Shown piece by piece: positions 1 through 5,568 of a DNA stretch of 6,127 nt. The position numbers and the translations under genes were made by a program. The notes below the pieces were generated by a model. The model was not told where the DNA came from. It saw only the letters and a program-made list of their open reading frames with translations, and did not search any database. The stretch covers positions 1 to 6,127 of the forward strand of contig DYRE01000141.1 of assembly GCA_020718965.1 (NCBI GenBank), written 5' to 3'. Position 1 is the stretch's first letter, and each line of letters begins with the position of its first letter. The DNA comes from Desulfomonile tiedjei (GTDB taxonomy: Bacteria; Desulfobacterota; Desulfomonilia; Desulfomonilales; Desulfomonilaceae).

Positions 1-45
1 CGTCAAACGAGGGTAGTTTAATTTAGGCTTTGCATTACATACAGT

Positions 46-68
46 TGCTGACACAATGCTGTTACAAT
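46..68. repeat. 11-bp imperfect tandem direct repeat upstream of holB
   Basis: Two copies of an 11-base unit lie head to tail: TGCTGACACAA at 46-56 and TGCTGTTACAA at 57-67, followed by a shared T. They differ at two of 11 bases. The spacing is about one helical turn, so the pair could be a regulator site. The second copy ends in TACAAT (63-68), which resembles a -10 box, but no good -35 box lies 16-18 bp upstream. All three forward frames close by position 26, so bases 27-120 are non-coding. Function is unknown and chance is possible for a repeat this short. Confidence 0.35.
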
Positions 69-120
69 ATTTGTGGCCTTGTCAAATCCTTTCGTCAGAA
101 GGGTTTGTTAAAGTTCCACA

Positions 121-1116
121 ATGACTGATATACTGGGGCACAAAAAGGTATTTGATGTTCTTGAAAAGTCATCGAAGGACGGACAAACCGCACAGTCTTA
201 TCTTTTTTCCGGGGTTGAAGGCATTGGAAAACTTCTTGTAGCGATTGAGTTCGCCTGCATGCTCAACTGCTCCCGCTATTTCCAAACAGATCATTCTAAA
301 TGCAACATATGTGACAGGATCAGGAAAGGGAATCATCCTGACGTTCGAATTGAAACTCCTATCAAGGGATCCTTCAAAATTGACAGGGTGCGCTATCTTC
401 AGAGCTTCCTGAAATATTCCCCGGTTGAAGCCCTTTTCCGTGTGATCATTATTGACGATGCCCACCTAATTAATCGAGCCGCGCAGAACGCACTGCTCAA
501 GACCCTTGAAGAACCGCCCGCCGGTAGTATAATGATACTTGTAACAGCAAAAGCTTCCTATTTGCTACCTACGGTCAGGTCCAGACTCAGAAAGGTCAAG
601 TTCTCGCCGTTGGGCAGATCGCTGATAACCCAGGAACTTGTAGGGACGAAAAAACTTGGCGTTGAGGAAGCTGATACTATAGCAGGTCTATCGTCTGGTA
701 GCTTGGGTCGCGCGCTGGAACTGCATTCGACCGGGACTATTCACCTCAGAAAATCAATAATGGATTTCTTGAATGCCGGGCCAGAGTTTGGCCTTGCTGC
801 CCTTCTTGAACTCTCGGCTCAGGTTAGCGTCGATCAGCGCAAATTGTTTGAAGCGATTGAATTTGGCATGACTTGGGTTAGAGACTTGATGACGCTTAAA
901 TTGAATGGTCAGGCTTCCGAGATTATAAACACTGACCTCATTGACATTTTAAACTCTTCGGCCCAACATTATTCCATCGAGAAACTGCTTTCAATACGCG
1001 ATTTGATGTCCAATGCGCTCATTTCAGTCGATTCCGAGACAAACATCAACAGGAATCTTTTATCGGACGTCATGTTTCTGCGAATACGCCAGAAAATGAA
1101 CGAAACATCAGGATAA
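121..1116 (+). CDS. holB: DNA polymerase III subunit delta' (clamp loader)
   Basis: This 331-residue protein matches the delta' subunit of the clamp-loader complex, which helps open the beta sliding clamp and place it on primed DNA in the cytoplasm. The N-terminal AAA+ domain shows LGHKKV near residue 5, a P-loop-like GVEGIGKL at 31-38, a Walker B-like stretch VIIIDDAH at 108-115, and the family hallmark NALLKTLEEPP at 123-133. GLSSGSLGRAL at 189-199 fits the sensor 2 region, and the rest is the helical collar domain. The P-loop ends in Leu instead of Thr/Ser, which fits the non-hydrolysing role of delta'. Two usual features are altered: the zinc module keeps C50, C61 and C64 but has Ile67 where the third Cys of CxxCxxC is expected, and the SRC motif reads SRL (154-156). 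The ATG at 121 gives a normal N-terminus, but the Shine-Dalgarno is weak. ricT follows after 34 bp. Length is normal for the family. Confidence 0.93.
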   Translation: MTDILGHKKVFDVLEKSSKDGQTAQSYLFSGVEGIGKLLVAIEFACMLNCSRYFQTDHSKCNICDRIRKGNHPDVRIETPIKGSFKIDRVRYLQSFLKYSPVEALFRVIIIDDAHLINRAAQNALLKTLEEPPAGSIMILVTAKASYLLPTVRSRLRKVKFSPLGRSLITQELVGTKKLGVEEADTIAGLSSGSLGRALELHSTGTIHLRKSIMDFLNAGPEFGLAALLELSAQVSVDQRKLFEAIEFGMTWVRDLMTLKLNGQASEIINTDLIDILNSSAQHYSIEKLLSIRDLMSNALISVDSETNINRNLLSDVMFLRIRQKMNETSG

Positions 1117-1150
1117 TCATTTCAAGGCGCAATTAGCGAGGGCTTCAAGA

Positions 1151-2428
1151 ATGATAGACGATAAAAAGCGTGAAGAAAATTCATACCTGCCTCGTTCATA
1201 CGGCAAAGGGCCGGGAAGGAAGCCCAGGAGACGAAACCGGACTCTGGACAATTCCAAACGTCATTCTTTGACCGATACTAAACCTCTAAATCAGGCTCCT
1301 CCAGATGAACCCGTTGAAACCGGGTCGGTTCATGTTTCCGACTTCGAGCCAAAATCATCCCTGAGTCAAGTTGACAAGTCCGATATTGTGGAGCCAGGTG
1401 AAGAAATCGATACTCTAGAAACATCACTTGAGTATTGTCACGTTCTTGAAGATACAGCGATCAAAGACCTCTCCTTTACCGTCGCTGAAATTGCGGAAGA
1501 TAAATCCCGCTCTGTTCATGTCAAACTTGCGGGGATAAGATTTGGCTACGCTTGCAAAGTCTATCATTTCGACTCAGTGGACTTGGATGTTAATTATGGA
1601 GAATGGGTGGTTGTCAAAACGGAAAAGGGTTTGGGGTTAGGCCAGGTCGCAATTCCATCCTTTGAAAGAGAAATTGATTCGGCTCAGGCCGAAACTCTCA
1701 GGAGGATTATTCGCAAGGGCACCAAGGTTGATATCGATCAAAGAGAGCGATGCTGCCAGAGGGAGTCGGAAGCTTATTCTTACTGCATTGACAAGATTGA
1801 TGAACTCCAGCTTCCCATGAAACTGGTTTCGGTGGAGTGCTTTTTCGATTGCTCCAAATATGTATTTTATTTTACTTCCGAAGGAAGGGTCGATTTTAGA
1901 GAGCTGGTCAAATCTCTAGTAGCCAGATTTCCCGTTCGTATTGAGATGAGACAGATAGGTGTCAGGCATGAGGCCAAAATGACAGGAGGCATTGCATGCT
2001 GCGGTCAGGAGCTTTGTTGTTCGAGATTTCTGACCGACTTCAGGCCAGTCTCAGTCAAGATGGCTAAGAACCAGAACCTCTCGCTGAATCCCACAAAGAT
2101 TTCCGGTGTCTGTGGTCGACTGATGTGCTGTCTGAGTTACGAGCACGAGGTTTACGAGGAATTTATAAAAAGCTTGCCCAAAGTTGGAAAACTGGTCTCC
2201 ACCACTAAAGGGGAAGGCTTTGTGGTTAAACACAATCCCCTGGAAGAAACTGTTCTGCTAAAACTTGTTGACGACAGTATTATCGAAGTCAGAAGCATCG
2301 ATATACTGGCGGAACTTGACGTCGATGTCACAAAAAAGAAGGCGCCTCCAAACCAGCCTCAGGTAAAGCCTCAGAAAAAGAATCAAGGCAGAAAAACTCA
2401 GAGCGTACCAGCAAACGATGAGAACTAA
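1151..2428 (+). CDS. ricT: PSP1-domain protein, RicT/YaaT family
   Basis: This 425-residue protein carries a PSP1 domain at about residues 120-390. Its core is the family signature from GGIACCGQELCC (279-290) through KMAKNQNLSLNPTKISG (303-319) to CGRLMCC (321-327). In Bacillus subtilis, RicT (YaaT) works with RicA and RicF, binds iron-sulfur clusters and affects RNase Y-dependent mRNA maturation. Cysteines 283, 284, 289, 290, 321, 326 and 327 make cluster binding plausible here too. In bacteria lacking RicA/RicF the role is less clear. Around the domain are about 110 N-terminal residues that begin very basic (GRKPRRRNR, 22-30) and turn acidic, and a Lys/Gln/Pro-rich tail (about 395-415). Both look disordered and could contact nucleic acid. 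GAGGG at 1138-1142 lies about 8 bp before the ATG and supports the start. Its place directly after holB matches a common bacterial gene order, and selB follows after 36 bp. Confidence 0.93.
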   Translation: MIDDKKREENSYLPRSYGKGPGRKPRRRNRTLDNSKRHSLTDTKPLNQAPPDEPVETGSVHVSDFEPKSSLSQVDKSDIVEPGEEIDTLETSLEYCHVLEDTAIKDLSFTVAEIAEDKSRSVHVKLAGIRFGYACKVYHFDSVDLDVNYGEWVVVKTEKGLGLGQVAIPSFEREIDSAQAETLRRIIRKGTKVDIDQRERCCQRESEAYSYCIDKIDELQLPMKLVSVECFFDCSKYVFYFTSEGRVDFRELVKSLVARFPVRIEMRQIGVRHEAKMTGGIACCGQELCCSRFLTDFRPVSVKMAKNQNLSLNPTKISGVCGRLMCCLSYEHEVYEEFIKSLPKVGKLVSTTKGEGFVVKHNPLEETVLLKLVDDSIIEVRSIDILAELDVDVTKKKAPPNQPQVKPQKKNQGRKTQSVPANDEN

Positions 2429-2464
2429 TTTTTTGCCTGTACTCGAAATCGAAGGATAATTTTT

Positions 2465-4390
2465 ATGAAACGGGTAATTCTCGGAACCGCAGGCCACATA
2501 GATCATGGGAAAACCCAACTTGTCCGGGCTCTTACCGGTATAGATACCGATAGACTCAAAGAAGAAAAAGAAAGAGGAATCAGCATCGAACTCGGCTTTG
2601 CCTATCTTGATCTCGGCTCCGACGTTAGAATCGGTATAGTTGACGTTCCCGGACACGAAAGATTTGTGAGGCAGATGGTAGCCGGAGCCGGGGGAATAGA
2701 TATTGCCGCGCTCATTGTTGCCCTCGATGAAGGTGTGATGCCCCAGACCGTGGAACATCTCGATATTTTATGTCTACTCGGAATTAAGCATGGTCTGGTT
2801 GTACTGACTAAAATGGACCTTGTTGACGAAGAATTCGCTCTTCTGGCCGAAGAATATACCAAGGATCTTGTCCAGGGAACCTTCCTTGAAAATGCCCCAA
2901 TGGTTAGAGTTTCCTCGAAAACTGGCGAGGGAATTGAAGAAGTTAAGAACGTCGTCTTGAACCTCAGCGAGAAGGTGGGCGAGAAATCTGTTCACGGCCT
3001 TTTAAGGCTACCGATAGATAGGGTTTTCACACTAAAAGGTCATGGGACCGTGGTTGCCGGAACTCTAATTTCCGGAACGATTTCAGTTGGGGATGACGTA
3101 GAAATTCTGCCGCAGGGAATCCATTCTTCTGTGAGGTCCATTGAGTCACATAATCGCTTCGAACAACAATCATTTCCAGGGGAACGAGTGGCGGTAAACC
3201 TTAGAGGGATTGAACAGGGCGATGTCCACAGGGGAAACGTCGTAACCCATAATGGAGAATTCCGTCCTTCTTATATTGTCGACGTAAACTTCACATCGCT
3301 CAACCGAAGTCCAATCAGGCTTACAAACCTGAAAAAATTGAGGCTTCATCATTACACAACTGATGTTGAAGCTACAATAGCCCTCCCCGACAGGGAATGT
3401 CTGGAACCAGGAGAAGAAGTTGTGGCACAGTTGCGTACCTCGTCGCCAATAGTTCCTGCTACAGGTGATCGGTTTGTCGTACGCGCCCTTTCCCCTTCAG
3501 TGACTCTCGGAGGCGGAGTGGTAATCAATCCGAGGGCCCCCAAACTGAGGGCCAGATCTGTTAAGTCTTTCCTGGAAACCGAAAGGGAAGACGACCCCAG
3601 CCTAATAGCCTCTTTGATAAAGGGGGCCGGCGTCAACGGGGTGAATAGAAATGAACTGATGGGCATGTCATCTTTTTCATCAACCAGACTTGACAAAACT
3701 CTGGACAAACTCAGAACAAAGAAAATAGTAATCCAACTGGATTCTACGGAACGCAGGCTCGTTCACAGAGGTTTTCTGGAACTGGTTCAGAGAAAGATCT
3801 CGGATAAGCTGGTCCGGTTTCACAAGGAGAATCCGCTAAAGGAAGGTATTTCAAAACAGGAGTTGCGATCAATGACTCCTGGTAGCGACCGCCTTTTCAA
3901 AATAGCATTAGATGACTTGATTTCCTCAGGAACATTGGTCGATCAAATAAACACCATAAGATCGGCCGAACATTTCGTAAAATTGAAGGATGACGAAAAA
4001 AATATCAAGGAAAAGCTTTTCGGGGCAATAACCACGGACAAGCGAACCCCGCCGGTCCTCAAGGAATTAATAGCCACAGTCGGCGCTGAACTCAAACAGG
4101 TCAAGAGCCTACTTTCAGTGCTCGAAAAAGAAGGCAAAATAATAAAAGTAAAAGAAGAAATGTATTTCTCTTCTGATTTCATTCAAACTATCAAGGAAAA
4201 GCTTGTCGCTCATCTGAAGAAGGAAGGCTTTATAACACCGTCCGGTTTCCAGGAGATAACCAAATCGTCCAGGAAATATAACATCCCTCTTCTGGAGTAT
4301 TTTGACAGGGAAAAATTAACTCTACGGGTTGGGGATCATCGGGTACTAAGAGGAGCGGGCAGTTCTTCAGAGGACCAAAAAGAACTGTGA
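2465..4390 (+). CDS. selB: Selenocysteine-specific translation elongation factor SelB
   Basis: SelB is the GTPase that carries selenocysteinyl-tRNA(Sec) to the ribosome at UGA codons marked by a SECIS hairpin. All GTP-binding motifs are visible: G1 GHIDHGKT (10-17), G2 region RGISIELGF (37-45), G3 DVPGH (60-64), G4 TKMD (115-118) and G5 around SSKTG (150-154). EF-Tu-like beta-barrel domains II and III span about 175-365, with KGHGTVVAGT at 191-200. Winged-helix repeats follow from about 375 to the end. The last one contains TKSSRKYNIPLLEYFD (599-614), typical of the SECIS-binding module. At 641 residues the length is normal. AAGGA at 2452-2456 lies 8 bp before the ATG. It is probably cotranscribed with holB and ricT. 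No selA, selD, selC or UGA-containing selenoprotein gene was found nearby. The switch I residue is Ser40 where EF-Tu has Thr, a conservative change. The 3' end overlaps a convergent gene by 55 bp. Confidence 0.97.
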   Translation: MKRVILGTAGHIDHGKTQLVRALTGIDTDRLKEEKERGISIELGFAYLDLGSDVRIGIVDVPGHERFVRQMVAGAGGIDIAALIVALDEGVMPQTVEHLDILCLLGIKHGLVVLTKMDLVDEEFALLAEEYTKDLVQGTFLENAPMVRVSSKTGEGIEEVKNVVLNLSEKVGEKSVHGLLRLPIDRVFTLKGHGTVVAGTLISGTISVGDDVEILPQGIHSSVRSIESHNRFEQQSFPGERVAVNLRGIEQGDVHRGNVVTHNGEFRPSYIVDVNFTSLNRSPIRLTNLKKLRLHHYTTDVEATIALPDRECLEPGEEVVAQLRTSSPIVPATGDRFVVRALSPSVTLGGGVVINPRAPKLRARSVKSFLETEREDDPSLIASLIKGAGVNGVNRNELMGMSSFSSTRLDKTLDKLRTKKIVIQLDSTERRLVHRGFLELVQRKISDKLVRFHKENPLKEGISKQELRSMTPGSDRLFKIALDDLISSGTLVDQINTIRSAEHFVKLKDDEKNIKEKLFGAITTDKRTPPVLKELIATVGAELKQVKSLLSVLEKEGKIIKVKEEMYFSSDFIQTIKEKLVAHLKKEGFITPSGFQEITKSSRKYNIPLLEYFDREKLTLRVGDHRVLRGAGSSSEDQKEL

Positions 4391-4842
4391 TATTGTTCCA
4401 GAAGATTCAGTTTTTCAATACAATTGTTCCTCAACTCATCGAAATGCTTTGCTCGCGCCGGTATTTTTTCATTAACATATTTGCTCATAGCCCAAGCTTG
4501 TTGGTCGAGACAAATAAAAATACCATCGAGCATTTTGAGCCATTTTCTGTCTCGTTCTGTCCTGGCCATCCCGAGCGCCAGATTTATTTTGGATCTGATT
4601 TTACGGATTCTCTTTTGAACATTTACCACTGTGCGCATTGCAGTTTCTTGGCTAAATATTCCAGACACAAATTGATCTCCAACCATTCCCAACAACAGAA
4701 AAGTTTCATTGGCATAGGCTGTAGCTGTCTGGGAAAAAGCCTCAATAAGCGCAGATTCATCAGATCCATGCGACGTACCGGCTATTGCAGTTACGATGAT
4801 TATTGCTAATAAACATTTTCGACATTTAAGCATTACGGTCAA
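4336..4842 (-). CDS. Small secreted protein of unknown function
   Basis: I do not recognise a family for this 168-residue protein. It begins with a clear signal peptide: short basic n-region (LKCRK, 5-9), hydrophobic core LLAIIIVTAIAG (11-22), and a likely cleavage after SHG (24-26), leaving about 142 residues for the periplasm or outside. The mature part looks mostly helical, with a basic stretch QKRIRKIRSK (76-85) and two cysteines, C111 and C141. No transmembrane helix follows the signal. The chosen start is TTG at 4842, because AGGA (4855-4852) lies 9 bp upstream. The ATG at 4833 is the alternative and removes three residues. It is transcribed toward selB and its last 18 codons plus the stop codon lie within selB, antisense. 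The opposite strand is also open for 140 codons, but that reading lacks a plausible protein character, whereas this one has a textbook export signal. Confidence 0.7.
   Translation of the reverse strand: MTVMLKCRKCLLAIIIVTAIAGTSHGSDESALIEAFSQTATAYANETFLLLGMVGDQFVSGIFSQETAMRTVVNVQKRIRKIRSKINLALGMARTERDRKWLKMLDGIFICLDQQAWAMSKYVNEKIPARAKHFDELRNNCIEKLNLLEQYHSSFWSSEELPAPLSTR
4360..4387. repeat. 8-bp perfect inverted repeat at the selB 3' end
   Basis: CAGTTCTT at 4360-4367 pairs perfectly with AAGAACTG at 4380-4387 around a 12-base loop. A G-T pair could extend the stem by one. It sits just before the selB stop codon and inside the 3' overlap with the convergent gene. Neither side is followed by a T-run, so it is not a classical intrinsic terminator on either strand. 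It may still mark where the two transcripts end, or be a chance hairpin. Confidence 0.35.
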
Positions 4843-4851
4843 ACCAGAGTT

Positions 4852-4855
4852 TCCT
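4852..4855 (-). promoter_or_regulatory. Shine-Dalgarno that favours a TTG start
   Basis: Read on the minus strand, AGGA lies 9 bp before TTG (4842-4840) and 18 bp before the first ATG (4833-4831) of the secreted-protein gene. Nothing better lies closer to the ATG. The spacing favours TTG as the start codon. The signal peptide is intact either way. Confidence 0.45.
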
Positions 4856-4863
4856 AAAATGTT

Positions 4864-4892
4864 TTCTGAGATTTAATTATCGAAAATATCAT
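4864..4892 (+). promoter_or_regulatory. Candidate promoter for queH
   Basis: TATCAT at 4887-4892 matches the -10 consensus at five of six positions, with a poor -35 box TTCTGA at 4864-4869 and a 17-bp spacer. The start would be near 4899, giving a leader of about 20 bases. TTTAAT at 4872-4877 is an alternative -10 box. A queH promoter must lie in this region, unless transcription reads through from selB, but the exact position is uncertain. Confidence 0.25.
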
Positions 4893-4911
4893 GACTCTCG
4901 AAAGGAGACAA
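4883..4911 (-). promoter_or_regulatory. Candidate promoter for the minus-strand secreted-protein gene
   Basis: On the minus strand a -35 box TTGTCT (4911-4906) and a -10 box TATTTT (4888-4883) are separated by exactly 17 bp. Each matches the sigma-70 consensus at four of six positions. Transcription would begin near 4876 and leave a leader of about 34 bases before the TTG start. The -35 box overlaps the queH Shine-Dalgarno on the other strand. Confidence 0.35.
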
Positions 4912-4919
4912 CCCGATTA

Positions 4920-5456
4920 ATGAAGATACTCCTGCACGCGTGCTGCGCTCCCTGTCTAGTTGTTCCCTATGACGACCTATCGAACCAGGGTCACGACGTC
5001 ACAGCCTTTTTCTTTAACCCCAACATTCATCCGTATAGTGAAAATTTGAGACGACTCGACGCATTCCTATCATATACTGAAACCAACCATATCAAGGTTA
5101 TTATGGATGAATCCGGTATTGAAATGGACGACTGGTTCCGAGAAGTAGTGTTTAGGGAAACTCAAAGGTGTAAGGTTTGCTTCAATTTTAGAATAAACTT
5201 TGTCGCGCGCCTAGCTGAAACTAAAGGTTTCGACGCGTTTTCCACCACTCTTTTATATAGCCGTTTTCAAAAACATGAATTGTTGAAAGAAACATGCGAG
5301 ATCATTTCAGAGCGGTATAGAATCGCGTTCGTGTATCAAGACTGGAGAACCGGCTGGAACGAAGGGGTTAAAAGGTATAGAAAACTGGGGCTTTATCGCC
5401 AGAAGTACTGTGGTTGCGTCTACAGCGAAAAAGAACGAGCGAAAAAAATTATCTGA
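4920..5456 (+). CDS. queH: Epoxyqueuosine reductase QueH
   Basis: QueH reduces epoxyqueuosine to queuosine at position 34 of tRNAs with GUN anticodons, the final step of queuosine synthesis. It replaces the unrelated cobalamin-dependent QueG. The 178-residue length is normal for the family (formerly DUF208). The metal-binding pattern is complete: HACCAPC at 6-12 (C8, C9, C12), RCKVCF at 83-88 (C84, C87) and YCGC at 163-166 (C164, C166). FNPNIHP at 32-38, STTLLYSRFQKH at 108-119 and YRQKYCGC at 159-166 are further family signatures. In the family these cysteines hold a [4Fe-4S] cluster and an adjacent iron. AAGGAG at 4902-4907 is a strong Shine-Dalgarno but sits 12 bp before the ATG, slightly long. 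The ATG places the CCAPC motif at the usual N-terminal position. It is transcribed divergently from the secreted-protein gene, and no other queuosine gene is present in the window. Confidence 0.95.
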   Translation: MKILLHACCAPCLVVPYDDLSNQGHDVTAFFFNPNIHPYSENLRRLDAFLSYTETNHIKVIMDESGIEMDDWFREVVFRETQRCKVCFNFRINFVARLAETKGFDAFSTTLLYSRFQKHELLKETCEIISERYRIAFVYQDWRTGWNEGVKRYRKLGLYRQKYCGCVYSEKERAKKII

Positions 5457-5488
5457 ATTCATCCGGATTGAGCAAGGTTTTTTTTTGC
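5439..5488 (+). terminator. Weak terminator-like A-tract/T-tract structure after queH
   Basis: Nine T residues lie at 5478-5486, 21 bp after the queH stop. GCGAAAAAAA (5439-5448), inside the end of queH, can pair with TTTTTTTTGC (5479-5488) with one G-T pair, but the loop is 30 bases and has no GC-rich core stem. It may stop queH transcription, although it does not meet the standard pattern of an intrinsic terminator. Confidence 0.2.
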
Positions 5489-5500
5489 AGATTTGGCTTG

Positions 5501-5530
5501 TTGCCTATTTGCCGCAAGGTAAGCTATAAA
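5501..5530 (+). promoter_or_regulatory. Candidate promoter for the exported amidotransferase-like gene
   Basis: A -35 box TTGCCT (5501-5506, four of six matches) and a -10 box TATAAA (5525-5530, five of six) are separated by 18 bp. The start would be near 5537, about 32 bases before the ATG. The -10 box lies within the small palindrome CTATA-AA-TATAG (5524-5535), which could be a repressor site or simply AT-rich promoter sequence. Confidence 0.4.
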
Positions 5531-5568
5531 TATAGGTCTGGTTCTATATTGGTTATGGGAAACGGCCT

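Noticed and set aside
1..26. Possible last codons of an upstream gene such as tmk
   Set aside because: All three forward frames close by position 26, leaving at most seven residues, too few to assign anything.
2576..2605. Ser40 in the SelB switch I motif (RGISIEL) instead of the Thr of EF-Tu
   Set aside because: Ser keeps the hydroxyl needed for magnesium coordination, and as far as I recall other bacterial SelB proteins have it. It is not evidence for an inactive GTPase.
4388..4618. Read-through of the selB TGA stop as selenocysteine, because the frame stays open for about 77 codons
   Set aside because: The SelB C-terminus is already complete with its last winged-helix domain, the extension looks like antisense of the neighbouring gene, and no SECIS-like hairpin with a suitable loop was seen just after the TGA.
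4387..4809. Plus-strand frame of 140 codons starting with GTG at the selB stop codon
   Set aside because: It lies opposite the signal-peptide gene, has no motif or family character, and is rich in Cys, Phe, Ser and His in a random-looking way. The minus-strand reading is far more protein-like.
5497..5518. Hairpin CTTGTTGC / GCCGCAAG between queH and the next gene as a terminator
   Set aside because: The stem has a mismatch and a G-T pair, and is followed by AT-rich promoter-like sequence instead of a T-run.
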